Shown piece after piece: positions 18,856 to 29,612 of a stretch of 64,000 bases of DNA (positions are counted from its first letter, which is position 1; the number at the start of each line of letters is the position of its first letter). Below the pieces are notes generated by a model that made no database searches, was not told the DNA's origin, and saw only the letters and a program-made list of their open reading frames with translations. This DNA is from Solidesulfovibrio fructosivorans JJ] (lineage in GTDB: Bacteria > Desulfobacterota > Desulfovibrionia > Desulfovibrionales > Desulfovibrionaceae). Where the stretch lies: the NCBI RefSeq assembly GCF_000179555.1, contig NZ_AECZ01000021.1, forward strand, positions 1-64,000. Reading direction: 5' to 3'. The position numbers and the translations under genes are program-made.

Positions 18856-20082
18856 TTACCGTTCGGTGCAGCTGATGCAGGGGTCGATGGACAGCACGAG
18901 GACCGGCACGTCGGCCAGCTCGCACCCCGGCAGCATGGCCAGAAGCGGCGGGATGTTGGCGAACGTCGGGGTGCGGATGCGCACGCGGTCCATGTATTTG
19001 GAGCCATTGGCCTTGAGATAGTAGAGCAGTTCGCCGCGCGGCTGTTCCACGCGGGTGACGGCCTCGCCGTCGGGCTTACCCTTGACTTTGACGGACACGT
19101 GCCCGCTGGGGAGGTCGAGGTTGGGCGGCGGCGCGGCCACGGTGCGGCGGCGTTTGTCGTGCTTGTAGGCCTGCATGATGTCGCCGCGCTCCCCGGTGAT
19201 GGGCCGCGGCGTATCGTCGCCCAGGGCGCCTTCGATGTTGGTCGCGGTCTCGCCGGCGGGCATGCGGGCGATAGCCAGGCGCACCAGGTCGATGGACTGG
19301 AGCGTCTCCCGAAAGCGCACGGCCGAGCGGGCGTAGGAATCGCCGTCGTATTCGACGATGGGATCGAAGCCGAGTTCGCCGAAGGCCGCATAGCCGGTCT
19401 GCCGGGCGTCCTGGGCCCAGCCCGAGCCGCGAAGCGTGGGGCCAGCCGCGCCGAGCTGGTAGGCCTGCTCCTTGGTCAGCACGCCCTTGCCCACGGTGCG
19501 CTTTTTCACGGTGTAGTCGTTTAAGATGGTGCTCGAAAGCTGCTTGAGCTCCTTTTCGGAGATCGCCAGCTGCTGTTCGATCCACTGGCACTGTTCGGGG
19601 GAGAGGTCACGGCGCGTGCCGCCGATGACGTTGACGGAAACGACCACGCGGTTGCCGCAGGTGGCTTCCATGATGTCCATGATGCGCTCGCGAATCCGCC
19701 AGAACTGCATGAACAGGCTCTCGAAGCCGAAGGCGTCGGCGAAAAGCCCCAGCCACAGCAGGTGGGAGTGCATGCGGTGCAGCTCGCCCCAGATGGTGCG
19801 CAGGTACTTGGCGCGCGGCGGCACTTCGACGCCCATGATCTGCTCGAGGCCCTCGCAGTAGCAAAGCGCGTGCAGACAGGAGCAGATGCCGCAAACACGT
19901 TCGACGATCTGGATCATTTGGTTGAAGTCACGGATCTCGCACAGCTTTTCCAGTCCACGGTGAACGTAGCCCAAGGTCGGCAAGGCTTCGATGACAGTCT
20001 CGTCCTCGACGGTGAGCTTGAGGTGCAGGGGTTCCGGCAAGACCGGATGCTGCGGTCCGAAAGGCAATATGGTACGGGCCAT
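18856..20082 (-). CDS. echE: Ech [NiFe] hydrogenase large subunit EchE
   Basis: A 408-residue catalytic subunit of a group 4 membrane-bound [NiFe] hydrogenase, related to NuoD. Both nickel-binding cysteine pairs are intact: RVCGICS (C64/C67) and DPCISC (C402/C405) close to the C-terminus. Their presence separates it from complex I NuoD, which has lost them. The enzyme interconverts protons and H2 with ferredoxin as partner, coupled to ion transport. The short extension after the second motif (TER) suggests little or no C-terminal peptide to be removed in maturation. It lies between echD (12 bp) and echF (16 bp). Confidence 0.96.
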   Translation of the reverse strand: MARTILPFGPQHPVLPEPLHLKLTVEDETVIEALPTLGYVHRGLEKLCEIRDFNQMIQIVERVCGICSCLHALCYCEGLEQIMGVEVPPRAKYLRTIWGELHRMHSHLLWLGLFADAFGFESLFMQFWRIRERIMDIMEATCGNRVVVSVNVIGGTRRDLSPEQCQWIEQQLAISEKELKQLSSTILNDYTVKKRTVGKGVLTKEQAYQLGAAGPTLRGSGWAQDARQTGYAAFGELGFDPIVEYDGDSYARSAVRFRETLQSIDLVRLAIARMPAGETATNIEGALGDDTPRPITGERGDIMQAYKHDKRRRTVAAPPPNLDLPSGHVSVKVKGKPDGEAVTRVEQPRGELLYYLKANGSKYMDRVRIRTPTFANIPPLLAMLPGCELADVPVLVLSIDPCISCTER

Positions 20083-20094
20083 AGGGTTCCCTCT

Positions 20095-20460
20095 TTAGCT
20101 CTGTTTTTGGGCCACGCTGACCTTGCAGAAAGGCATGGCGCGGACTTCTTCTTCCAGATAGAGCGCTCCACCGAAATCGAGCACGATGTCGCTGAAGCAG
20201 ATGCCGAACTGGTCTCTGATCTCGTTTTCCACGAGCAAAGCGGCGAAATAGACCGGCGAGATGCTCGGGACCACGGTATCCTTGGGGATGGACAGCCGGT
20301 AATGCTTCATTACCAGGTCCTTGTCGTAGTGATAGATGACGTCGAAGGTGTCGTCGCCGGTCTGCACGGCGGACATGGTGATGAGCCGCCAGCCGTCGTC
20401 GAAGCATTCCTTGGCGACGGCCCGCACGGCGTCACAGGTAACGGGTATGGTTTCCAGCAC
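20095..20460 (-). CDS. echD: Ech hydrogenase subunit EchD
   Basis: A 121-residue NuoC-like subunit without cofactors. Family features are FDVIYHYDKDL and the conserved PVYFAALLVENEIRDQFG segment, which matches the NuoC/EchD motif. The GTG start (VLETIPVTC) is chosen because GAGGAT precedes it and homology begins there. It sits between echC and echE and is the scaffold of the peripheral arm. Confidence 0.9.
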   Translation of the reverse strand: MLETIPVTCDAVRAVAKECFDDGWRLITMSAVQTGDDTFDVIYHYDKDLVMKHYRLSIPKDTVVPSISPVYFAALLVENEIRDQFGICFSDIVLDFGGALYLEEEVRAMPFCKVSVAQKQS

Positions 20461-20519
20461 GTTCGTATCCTCGGTACGGGGCGATAGGCGCGCCCCGGTT
20501 GCATCGTTCGGACAGCGCC

Positions 20520-20963
20520 CTAGGCGGTCATGCCGAGCAGGGTCTTGACCTTTTCCAACGCGGCCACGACGCCGTCGATGATGGCCTCGGGGCGGGCCGG
20601 GCAGCCCGGGACGTAGACGTCCACCGGGATGACCTTGTCCACGCCGCCGACCACGTTGTAGGCCTCGCGGAACACGCCGCCCGTGCAGCCGCAGGCGCCG
20701 ATGGCGATGACGGCCTTGGGTCCGGGCATCTGGTCGTAGATGTTTTTGAGCACGTGCTTGTTGCGTTGGTTGACGGTGCCGGTCACCAGCAGCACATCGG
20801 CGTGCTTGGGATTGCCGACGTTGACGATGCCGAAGCGTTCGATGTCGTACAGGGGCGTGAGGCAGGCCAGGACTTCGATGTCGCAGCCGTTGCAGCTGCC
20901 GCAGTCGAAGTGGACCACCCACGGGGACTTGATCCGTCCTTTATTGATCATGTTGGATAACAT
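20520..20963 (-). CDS. echC: Ech hydrogenase small subunit EchC
   Basis: A 147-residue NuoB-like small subunit that binds the [4Fe-4S] cluster next to the NiFe site. Cluster ligands are visible in DCGSCNGCDIEV (residues 20-31), GACGCTGG and VPGCPARPE. There is no signal peptide, consistent with a cytoplasm-facing group 4 enzyme. It lies 30 bp after echB in the operon. Confidence 0.95.
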   Translation of the reverse strand: MLSNMINKGRIKSPWVVHFDCGSCNGCDIEVLACLTPLYDIERFGIVNVGNPKHADVLLVTGTVNQRNKHVLKNIYDQMPGPKAVIAIGACGCTGGVFREAYNVVGGVDKVIPVDVYVPGCPARPEAIIDGVVAALEKVKTLLGMTA

Positions 20964-20993
20964 GTATGCGCTCTCTTTGATGAGGGGTCGTGT

Positions 20994-21845
20994 TTATTGG
21001 GCGTACAGCCACAGCATGTTGATCACGGTCAGGACCACGCCCATGCCCACGGCGGACTTGAGCATGAAGCGCCAAGTCAAGCGGGCCGTGACGTTGTCCA
21101 CGATGATCTCGGCCAGGTAGGTCAGAACCACCAGGACGATCATGCCGACGACGCTCGTCGACCAGAAGAGCGCGCACAGCCCGAGGATCAGGATCACCTC
21201 GTACCAGTGGGCGATTTCGACCATGGCCAGATAGGGGCCGGAGTACTCGGTGTAGACGCCGCGCACCAGTTCCTGGTGGGCGTGCTGGCTGGCCGAGATG
21301 TCGAAGGGGGATTTGCGCAGCTTGATGGTGAGCGCGTAGCCCAACACGATGAACATCAACGGGATGTCGTAGAGCAGCGGACGCTCGAGGCCGAAGACGG
21401 CGCTGACCTTGAAGCTGCCGGTGACCATGGCGATGGCCGCGAAGACGAGAATCAGCAGCGGCTCGTAGGCCAGCATCTGGAGCAGCTCGCGCTGGCCGCC
21501 CACCTGGCTGTAGGGCGAGGGGGAAGCGAGCGCGCCCATGACCAGGAAGACCGCGCCCACGGTCAGGACGAAGAAGATCAGGAGCAGGTCGGAACCCATG
21601 AAGAGCAGCATCACGGACAGGGCCGCGCCGGTCACGTAGACATAGGCGCAAATGGCCTGCCAGGTGTTGGTGAGCATGGGCTCCTTGCCGAGCAGCTTGA
21701 ACACGTCATAGAGCGGCTGGAGGATCGGGGGCCCGTAGCGGGACTGCAGCCAGGCGGTGACGCGGCGGTCCACGCCGGTAATCAACGCTCCGGCTATGGG
21801 AGCCAGGACAAGGGCCGCAATAGCGATGATGATTTTGATGATCAC
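20994..21845 (-). CDS. echB: Ech hydrogenase membrane subunit EchB
   Basis: A 283-residue NuoH-like integral membrane protein that joins the peripheral arm to the membrane arm and probably takes part in ion movement. Typical NuoH segments are GPPILQPLYDVFKLLGKE near residue 40 and QELVRGVYTEYSGPYLAMVE in the later loop. About eight hydrophobic helices are present. The GTG start overlaps the echA TGA as GTGA (21842-21845), indicating translational coupling. Confidence 0.94.
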   Translation of the reverse strand: MIIKIIIAIAALVLAPIAGALITGVDRRVTAWLQSRYGPPILQPLYDVFKLLGKEPMLTNTWQAICAYVYVTGAALSVMLLFMGSDLLLIFFVLTVGAVFLVMGALASPSPYSQVGGQRELLQMLAYEPLLILVFAAIAMVTGSFKVSAVFGLERPLLYDIPLMFIVLGYALTIKLRKSPFDISASQHAHQELVRGVYTEYSGPYLAMVEIAHWYEVILILGLCALFWSTSVVGMIVLVVLTYLAEIIVDNVTARLTWRFMLKSAVGMGVVLTVINMLWLYAQ

Positions 21846-23761
21846 AGGGCGCCTCCGAAAAGCATGATCACGAGCACGGCCAGCGCGATCACGTTGATCC
21901 ACTTGGACAGCACGGCTTCGCCGAAGAACTGGTCGAGGTAGTAGTTGCTGGCGGTGGCGGCCACGGGCAGGCCCAGGGGGCCGAGGAAGCCGGGCTTGCC
22001 GTCGACCTTGAGCTGTTCGCCACACATGTAGGGTTCGGCGACCTCGGCAGCGGTCACCTTACGCGCATGCTTGACGGCGAAATAGAGGCCAAGGCCAAGA
22101 AGGATGAACAGCGGATAGATGATGAACACACCCGTCGGCGAATCCAGGTTGCCCAGGCGCACAACGTAGGCCGTGCCATGGTAGTACATGGCCACGACCG
22201 GGGCCACCAGGCTGGTGTAGATCAGGGGGGAGAAAAAGCTCGCGCCGACGGCCATGGCGGCCAGGATGACGAGCGGCAGACGCACCGAGGGCAGCTGGAC
22301 CTCGGGCGCGGGCCGTCCGAAAGGCGCGGACAGCATGGTGCCGGCCCAGCGGGCCCAGAAGAGCACGGTGAGCGCCGAGCCCAGGCCCAGCATGATCATG
22401 ATCAGGAACTGGCCGGTGGCGGACTCGATGGCCATCCACTTGGCCATGAGCATGCCGAAAGGCGGCAGCATCAGGGTGGCGATGGCCAGGATCATGATCA
22501 GCGCCGTGCGGGGCATGACGCCGTAAAGCCCGCGCATGTCCTCGATGTCGCGCGACCCGATCTTCTGTTCCACCGTGCCCACGCACAAAAAGAGCAGGGC
22601 CTTGGAGATGGCGTGGAAGATGATGAGCAGGATCGCCGCGGTGATGGCCGCCGGAGTGTTGATGCCGGCGCAGGCGATGATCAGCCCCAGGTTGGAGATG
22701 GTCGAGTAGGCCAGGATCTTCTTGCCGTTGGACTGCCCGACGGCCAGGGCGGCCGTGCCCAGGAAGACCACCGCGCCGAAAAGCGCGATGAAGTTGCTCA
22801 AGTAGGTTCCGACGTAGATCGGGGCCAGGCGCACGATGAGGTACACGCCGGCCTTGACCATGGTGGAGGAGTGGAGCAACGCCGAAACCGGGGTCGGCGC
22901 GACCATGGCGCCGGTCAGCCAGCTCTGGAACGGGGCCTGGGCGGCCTTGGTCATGCCGGCGAAGACCAGCAGGAACATGGGCACCAGGATGGCGCCGCCG
23001 GCCACGGCCAGTTCCGGCCCGCGGGCCAGGAGGTCCTGGAGCGAGAGCGTGCCGGCGGTATGCTGCAGCACGATGAGCGCGAAGAGGAAGGCCGCGCCGC
23101 CGAGCACGTTCATCCACAGGGCGCGCTCGGAATTCTTGCGAGCGATTTCGGTGTCGTCATGGCCGATGAGCATGAACGAACACAGCGTGGTGCATTCCCA
23201 GAAGAAATACATCCACAGCAGATTGTTGGCCAGAACCAAGCCGTTCATCGCGCCGAGGAACAGCACGATGAAAAAGAAAAAGCGCGGTTGCCTGGACTTG
23301 GCCAGGTGCAGATGCTCCTCGTGCTCCTTCATGTAGCCGATGCCGTAGATGGCGATCAGCGAGCCGATGATGGAGACGATGCACACCATGACCAGGCTCA
23401 GGTCGTCGGCGAAAAAGGCCGGCGTTTTTCCATGGCCGTGGACCATGAAGAAGTCGAGCCAGAAAAGGCCGACGATCTGGGCGGAGGTAAGCCAGATGAT
23501 GATCTGGTTTTTGCGTTTGAAACCCACAAACAGCACCACGAACAGTATGACGAAGTCGCCAAGAGTGACGAGCGAGTCATACAGCGGGGCTGGCGACAGA
23601 ATGAACGCTCCGCCGCGCAGCATGGCCACGGAAGCGAGGATGAGCACCCCCGCCATGGCCACCAGGATGACCTTGCGCACGTTTTGCTCACGCAAAACGA
23701 GCAACACGGCTGCGACCAAAAATGGCAGCAGCACCGTCGCGAACACCAACGTGTCGAGCAT
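21842..23761 (-). CDS. echA: Ech hydrogenase antiporter-like subunit EchA
   Basis: A 639-residue NuoL/MrpA-like membrane protein, the putative ion pump of the complex. It has about 14-16 helices, and conserved antiporter-family sequence including FFWECTTLCSFMLIGHD and TKAAQAPFQSWLTGAMVAPTPV, with the Lys and Glu used in proton pathways. The start MLDTLVFATVLLPFLVAAV is supported by GAGGTG five bases upstream; a longer reading adds 44 non-hydrophobic residues and was rejected. It is the first gene of the echABCDEF operon, the same order known in Desulfovibrio gigas. Confidence 0.94.
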   Translation of the reverse strand: MLDTLVFATVLLPFLVAAVLLVLREQNVRKVILVAMAGVLILASVAMLRGGAFILSPAPLYDSLVTLGDFVILFVVLFVGFKRKNQIIIWLTSAQIVGLFWLDFFMVHGHGKTPAFFADDLSLVMVCIVSIIGSLIAIYGIGYMKEHEEHLHLAKSRQPRFFFFIVLFLGAMNGLVLANNLLWMYFFWECTTLCSFMLIGHDDTEIARKNSERALWMNVLGGAAFLFALIVLQHTAGTLSLQDLLARGPELAVAGGAILVPMFLLVFAGMTKAAQAPFQSWLTGAMVAPTPVSALLHSSTMVKAGVYLIVRLAPIYVGTYLSNFIALFGAVVFLGTAALAVGQSNGKKILAYSTISNLGLIIACAGINTPAAITAAILLIIFHAISKALLFLCVGTVEQKIGSRDIEDMRGLYGVMPRTALIMILAIATLMLPPFGMLMAKWMAIESATGQFLIMIMLGLGSALTVLFWARWAGTMLSAPFGRPAPEVQLPSVRLPLVILAAMAVGASFFSPLIYTSLVAPVVAMYYHGTAYVVRLGNLDSPTGVFIIYPLFILLGLGLYFAVKHARKVTAAEVAEPYMCGEQLKVDGKPGFLGPLGLPVAATASNYYLDQFFGEAVLSKWINVIALAVLVIMLFGGAL

Positions 23762-23864
23762 AGGCACCTCGGAAAAAAGTTTAGGGACCGCCATGGACTT
23801 AACGCTCCGCCCCCGCCGCGAGGCTGAGCTATCCAAAAGCATTTCGGCCGCCTGCTTTGGAAAA

Positions 23865-23893
23865 GCTCTAGGCCCCATGGGGGAGAGCGTCAA
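23865..23893 (-). promoter_or_regulatory. Candidate promoter of the ech operon
   Basis: On the minus strand TTGACG (23893-23888) and TAGAGC (23870-23865) are 17 bases apart. The predicted start leaves a leader of about 95 bases before echA. The -10 is weak, so this is a tentative sigma-70 call. Confidence 0.4.
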
Positions 23894-24060
23894 GTTTATG
23901 CGTCTTATAAGAAATCACCAGCCGGCGCAATCGCGTGATTCCTTTCACAAGAGGTTCTCCGCAAAAGAAACCGCCCTTTCGCACCGTCAGGCCGGCTTCA
24001 TTGCAACCGAACGGGCGGCGCGTTCATGCTCCCTGAAATTCTTATAGAATCGCGCGGATG

Positions 24061-24092
24061 AAAAAGCCCGGGCAACGCATGCCCGGGCCTTT
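24061..24092 (-). terminator. Intrinsic terminator after the esterase gene
   Basis: An 8-bp GCCCGGGC stem (24066-24073 and 24081-24088) with a 7-base loop, followed on the minus strand by TTTTTC. It lies about 50 bases after the stop of the minus-strand esterase gene. The rest of 23894-24060 shows no gene or repeat. Confidence 0.8.
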
Positions 24093-24143
24093 CCATGACA
24101 ATCCTCCCGCCCCTTGCCCCTTTGGGCCCGGGGGGAGGGCGGC

Positions 24144-25139
24144 TCACTTCATGTATTTATCCAGAAAATCCAGCACCCGCGCCGTATTCTCCGGGGTCGT
24201 AAAGCGTTCGTCCAAATGATCCGCGCCCTTGAGGATGTCGATGACGACGCTGCCCTCCCCGGCTCCTTTGCGCAGCGCATCGGCGAAGTGGATGGATTGG
24301 GACACCGAGATGACCCGGTCCGCGTCGCCGTGCTGGATGAGGATGGGCGGAATCCCCGGATGGATATGACTCTCGGGAGACGCTTCCCGGTACAGTTGCG
24401 GGGCCTCGAGGGTCGTTTTGCCGATGAGCTTGTTGCCTTTTTCCGCCAGACGCTGCGGATCGCCCATGGTCAAAAAGTCAATGGGGCCGTACCAGTCGAC
24501 CACGGCGGCGACCTTGCTGGATTGCCCTCCGTTTCCGAGGCTCTTGTCCTCCAGTTCTCCGGTCCCGCCGGTGACGCCGGCCAGGGCCGCGAGATTGCCG
24601 CCCGCCGAGTCGCCCCACAAGGCGATCCTGTCCGGGCGCAGGGAATATTTGGCCGCGTTGGCGCGCACCCAGCGGATGGCGGCCTTGACGTCACCTATCT
24701 GGGCCGGGAAAAGCGCCTCCCCGGTCAACCTGTAGTTGATCGGCACCACGGCGTAGCCGCGATCCAGGGCCGCCAGCATGGGGGCGACCTGGAAATCCCG
24801 CTTGTCGCCGGCGGTGAACGATCCGCCGTGGATGGCGATGACCACGGGGAAGGGGCCGTCGCCCGTTTCCGGCAGGTAGATGTCCAGTTTTTGCGCCGGG
24901 GAAAGGGAGGCATAGGGGATATCCAGCCATTTGCGCCGGATACGGTCCGTATCCACCCCTTTGCGCGTCTTGAAGATCTGTTGCAGGTAGGCGTCGACCT
25001 CTTTTCCCCTGCCGCTCATCGCCCCCTCCTGCGCCCGGGCCGGACCGGCCGTGACCAGGAGAAACAGCAGCCCCGCAGGCAGTAGGAAAAAAGCCAACCA
25101 TAATGCTTGCGCCATGCCGGCTCTAAGATGCGCATCCAT
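24144..25139 (-). CDS. Exported alpha/beta-hydrolase (HSL-like esterase)
   Basis: A 331-residue esterase of the hormone-sensitive-lipase/carboxylesterase type. Residues about 8-36 form a signal peptide (ALWLAFFLLPAGLLFLL, then GPARAQ). Catalytic features are HGGSF (oxyanion hole), GDSAGGNLA (nucleophile Ser), HGDADRVI (acid) and the late ADHLDE (His). The start ATG at 25139 has GAGG eight bases before it; a GTG three codons upstream is an alternative. The likely role is hydrolysis of small ester or feruloyl-type substrates in the periplasm. A PadR repressor gene lies upstream on the same strand, with a palindrome between the two. Confidence 0.87.
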   Translation of the reverse strand: MDAHLRAGMAQALWLAFFLLPAGLLFLLVTAGPARAQEGAMSGRGKEVDAYLQQIFKTRKGVDTDRIRRKWLDIPYASLSPAQKLDIYLPETGDGPFPVVIAIHGGSFTAGDKRDFQVAPMLAALDRGYAVVPINYRLTGEALFPAQIGDVKAAIRWVRANAAKYSLRPDRIALWGDSAGGNLAALAGVTGGTGELEDKSLGNGGQSSKVAAVVDWYGPIDFLTMGDPQRLAEKGNKLIGKTTLEAPQLYREASPESHIHPGIPPILIQHGDADRVISVSQSIHFADALRKGAGEGSVVIDILKGADHLDERFTTPENTARVLDFLDKYMK

Positions 25140-25192
25140 CCGAAACACCTCTGGATTACAGGTTCAGAGTCTTAAACATTAAGATGCTACTT

Positions 25193-25204
25193 ACATCTAG
25201 ATGT
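25193..25204. promoter_or_regulatory. Perfect 12-bp palindrome, candidate PadR operator
   Basis: ACATCTAGATGT is a perfect palindrome in the 163-bp gap between the padR-like gene and the esterase gene. A related AAACATTAAGATG lies a few bases away at about 25175-25187. PadR family members bind short ATGT/ACAT-type dyads near their own and adjacent genes, so repression of the esterase is plausible. Confidence 0.4.
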
Positions 25205-25302
25205 TTGAGACAGTAATGAGCGGATACCGGGCTGTCAAGAGGCACGCGGGCGCGGCGGGGGAAGGCGTTCGAGGGGAGGGACGGCGAAACGGCCGCGCCG
25301 GG

Positions 25303-25647
25303 TCAGGGTCGGGAGAGTCCGGCGTAGGCCGCGAGGAAATCGCCCAGGATCGCCCGGCGGTTTTCGATCTCGCTTTTCCAGGAATCGAGCCGGTCCCAGC
25401 CCTTGGCGGTCATATGGTAGATCTTGCGCGCCGGGCCGGGGGTGGACGCGTCCCAGACGGAGGAAAGCTCGCCGTCGGCTTCCAGGGTCTTGAGCGCGCG
25501 GTAGATCGCGCCCGTGTCGATCTTGAGGCCGGGGAGGCGCTTGACCAGGGCATCGTGGATGGCCCCGCCGTGTCGCGGTTCCTGCGCGAGGACGAGCAGG
25601 ATGAACGCGGGCAGGTGGCGGGTTTGGCGGCGTTTTTTTTCCAACAT
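25303..25647 (-). CDS. PadR-family transcriptional regulator
   Basis: A 114-residue winged-helix repressor. The PadR domain is recognised by HLPAFILLVLAQEPRHGGAIHDAL and IDTGAIYRALKTLEADGELSS, followed by the wing containing RKIYHMTAKGWDRLDSW. The C-terminal helix is short, as in the smaller PadR subgroup, and would form the dimer interface. The usual role is ligand-released repression of a neighbouring gene, here most likely the exported esterase. No signal molecule can be inferred. Confidence 0.9.
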   Translation of the reverse strand: MLEKKRRQTRHLPAFILLVLAQEPRHGGAIHDALVKRLPGLKIDTGAIYRALKTLEADGELSSVWDASTPGPARKIYHMTAKGWDRLDSWKSEIENRRAILGDFLAAYAGLSRP

Positions 25648-25838
25648 GGTGCCTTTCGTCGTGTCGAATCGCGGACAGGGAGGATCGAATCCGCCCGCGC
25701 TTTGCCAGTCTAATGGGAAAAAGCCCTTTCGGAAAGGGGGGGTACGCTGCGCCTCGCAGGCGGGACGGGCCGCTCGGCGAACGGATGGGGCATCCTCATT
25801 TTTTTGCCCCGCATTCCATTTTTTTTCACTTCCGCCCC

Positions 25839-25866
25839 TTGCCTTTCGCCGTGATGTGGTTAGATA
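25839..25866 (+). promoter_or_regulatory. groES-groEL promoter
   Basis: TTGCCT (25839-25844) and TAGATA (25861-25866) are 16 bases apart. The predicted start falls just before the CIRCE element. The rest of 25648-25838 holds no gene that I can support. Confidence 0.6.
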
Positions 25867-25881
25867 GGTTTCCGCCCGCCG

Positions 25882-25908
25882 CTAGCACTCGCCTCTCGTG
25901 AGTGCCAG
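25882..25908 (+). promoter_or_regulatory. CIRCE heat-shock operator
   Basis: CTAGCACTC-N9-GAGTGCCAG matches the CIRCE consensus TTAGCACTC-N9-GAGTGCTAA except at outer positions. The outer change is matched on both arms (extended GCTAGCACTC / GAGTGCCAGC). It is the binding site for HrcA and places groES-groEL under heat-shock repression. Confidence 0.9.
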
Positions 25909-25947
25909 CGGCGGTCCAACTTGCCAAATACCACTGGAGGTCACTGT

Positions 25948-26238
25948 ATGAAGCTCAAACCCTTAGGCGATCGCGTGCTTGTCAAACGGCTGGAACAGGA
26001 GGAAGTCACCAAGGGGGGCATCATCATCCCCGACTCCGCCAAGGAAAAGCCCATGAAGGGCGAAGTCGTCGCCGTCGGCCCGGGCAAGCTCGACGACAAG
26101 GGCGATCACATGAAGATGCACGTCGAAAAGGGCGATCTGGTCCTTTTCAACAAGTACGCCGGCACCGAGATCAAGCTCGACGACGAAGAGCTGCTCGTGA
26201 TGCGCGAGGACGACATCCTGGCCGTCATCGAGGCCTAA
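25948..26238 (+). CDS. groES: Co-chaperonin GroES
   Basis: A 96-residue Cpn10 protein that caps the GroEL cavity. The mobile loop ([16 protein letters not shown]) and the N-terminal [15 protein letters not shown] are typical. The start has GGAGG eight bases upstream; an in-frame ATG nine codons earlier lacks a ribosome site. It forms the classical groES-groEL operon with a 53-bp gap, behind a CIRCE operator. Confidence 0.98.
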   Translation: MKLKPLGDRVLVKRLEQEEVTKGGIIIPDSAKEKPMKGEVVAVGPGKLDDKGDHMKMHVEKGDLVLFNKYAGTEIKLDDEELLVMREDDILAVIEA

Positions 26239-26279
26239 GGCCACCGGTTTCCCCATTCCGAATTTCCACTCTTTATTGA

Positions 26280-27932
<1,653 letters not shown>

Positions 27933-27960
27933 CCGACCGCTTCCACATCGTTACCGCCAA

Positions 27961-27991
27961 GGGGGCCGGACATCCGTCCGGCCCCCTTTTT
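27961..27991 (+). terminator. Terminator of groES-groEL
   Basis: An 11-bp perfect stem GGGGGCCGGAC / GTCCGGCCCCC (27961-27971 and 27976-27986) with an ATCC loop and five T, 28 bases after the groEL stop. Confidence 0.93.
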
Positions 27992-28072
27992 CGTCCGCCC
28001 CGGGCCGATCCCCGCGTTGACCGGCCGCCCCGGCCGCGCTATCTGATGGCAGCCTCAAACCAAGGAGACTTC

Positions 28073-28519
28073 ATGCCGGAATCCGCGCCCAAGGCCGACA
28101 CGGTCCACGACGCCCCGCCCTACGACCTCACCAATCCCCAGGTGCTTCTCGCCTGGCAGCGCAACCACCTGGCCAACGAACGCACCTTCCTGGCCTGGTG
28201 CCGCACGGGGCTGGCCCTTTTCGGCTTCAGCTTCGTCATCGAGCGCTTCGACTTCTTCATCCGGCAGATCCAAAACGTGCCCATGTTCGCCGGCATGGCC
28301 CAAAAACACTTCCACACCGAGGCCATAACGCTTTCCACCTTCGCCGTGGGCGTGCTGGTCATGGTCGTGGCCACCTGGCGTTTCTGGTACATCCGGCGTT
28401 GCATCAACAAGGGAGCCAGGACCTTTTCCGTCACCCCGGACATCATTTTCACCGCCGCCGTGGTCGGCATCATCATCGGCCTTTTTTCCGTGTTCTGGCA
28501 TCTGATCGTCCAGAAATGA
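28073..28519 (+). CDS. DUF202-family membrane protein
   Basis: A 148-residue inner-membrane protein. The N-terminal sequence [20 protein letters not shown] is the DUF202 (YidH-like) signature, followed by three hydrophobic helices at about residues 45-62, 85-105 and 125-145. The start MPESAPKAD has AAGGAG upstream. The biochemical role of DUF202 proteins is not established. A Cache-domain gene follows after 25 bp on the same strand. Confidence 0.85.
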   Translation: MPESAPKADTVHDAPPYDLTNPQVLLAWQRNHLANERTFLAWCRTGLALFGFSFVIERFDFFIRQIQNVPMFAGMAQKHFHTEAITLSTFAVGVLVMVVATWRFWYIRRCINKGARTFSVTPDIIFTAAVVGIIIGLFSVFWHLIVQK

Positions 28520-28544
28520 CGCGCCCCAAACCGGAGGCCTCGCC

Positions 28545-29612
28545 ATGCGTCCAGCCATGGGTCTTTTCACCGTCTGCGTCCTTGCCGTCCTGCTCGTCGC
28601 CCCGCCCGCCCGGGCGGCCGAGACCAACCCCCTGGCCAGGGCCGTGATCCTGGAGGCCGCCGGCCGGCTCGACAGCCAGCTCGCGGCCGTTTCCGGCAGC
28701 GCCAGGGCCCTTGGCGCTGCCTATGCCGCCGTATGGCGCGACACCCCGGCCCCGCCCCCGGAAGTGCGGGCCAAATACCTGCAGAGCTACGCCGTCAAGG
28801 ACGGCGTGGTGGCCTTCCGCGACGCCTCCGGGCCGTGCGGGACCGATCCGCAGGCCATGGCCCCCTGCCAGGCGCTTTTTTTCTACAACGGCGAGAACTT
28901 CACCGACGAGACTTTCCGCGCCCTGGCGGCCATGACCAGGCTGGCCCCGGCCATGGCCGCCGCCTACGACGCCATGCCCTTTTCCTGGGTCTACCTGACC
29001 ACGCCCGGCCAGGAGTTCGCCATCTACCCCTACCTGCCCCTCTCCCGCGCCCTGGACAATTACCAACCCACCCAGAAAGGCTTCTACACGGCGGCCGATT
29101 TCGAGAAGAAGGCCTGCGGCTGGGAATCGCCCTACCTCGATCTGGCCGGAGCCGGCATGATGGTCACGGCCTCGTGCCCGGTCTACGACGGGGACAGGCT
29201 TCTCGGCGTGGCCTCGCGCGACGTGACCCTGGCCCAGTTGTCCAAGGACGTCATGGCCGATCTGGCCGCCATTCCCGGCGCCCAGGCCATCCTCATGAAC
29301 CGGCGCGGCAAGGCCATCGCGGCAAGCGACCCGAAGGTGGCGGATTGCATCGTCGCCGAAAACGCCAAGGCCGGCGACGCGGTGGTCTATTTCCGGGCCG
29401 ACCGGGGACTTGCCGCTCTCGGCCAGGAAAAAAACGTGGACAGTCCCGACGACAGCCTCAACGATGCGGCCGAGACGGTCATCGAACGGTCCGAAACCGA
29501 ACGGAAATGGCCCATTGTATTTTCCAGGGCCAAGGACACGGTGCTGGCCGCGCGACTCAACACCACAGGCTGGTACCTGGTGCTGGTGTTGCCCCACAAG
29601 GTGGCCAGATGA
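28545..29612 (+). CDS. Free-standing periplasmic Cache-domain protein
   Basis: A 355-residue protein with a signal peptide ([24 protein letters not shown], cleavage near residue 24) followed only by a double-Cache (dCache) ligand-binding fold. Typical features are [46 protein letters not shown], and a second lobe starting near residue 210. dCache domains are normally the extracellular part of chemoreceptors or kinases; here there is no C-terminal membrane helix or output. It may act as a soluble binding protein for another receptor or transporter. The TGA overlaps the cobC-cobQ start as ATGA, so the two genes are coupled. Confidence 0.75.
   Translation: MRPAMGLFTVCVLAVLLVAPPARAAETNPLARAVILEAAGRLDSQLAAVSGSARALGAAYAAVWRDTPAPPPEVRAKYLQSYAVKDGVVAFRDASGPCGTDPQAMAPCQALFFYNGENFTDETFRALAAMTRLAPAMAAAYDAMPFSWVYLTTPGQEFAIYPYLPLSRALDNYQPTQKGFYTAADFEKKACGWESPYLDLAGAGMMVTASCPVYDGDRLLGVASRDVTLAQLSKDVMADLAAIPGAQAILMNRRGKAIAASDPKVADCIVAENAKAGDAVVYFRADRGLAALGQEKNVDSPDDSLNDAAETVIERSETERKWPIVFSRAKDTVLAARLNTTGWYLVLVLPHKVAR

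Noticed and set aside
25713-25901. A small gene between padR and groES
   Set aside because: It overlaps the groES promoter and CIRCE operator and has no family features.
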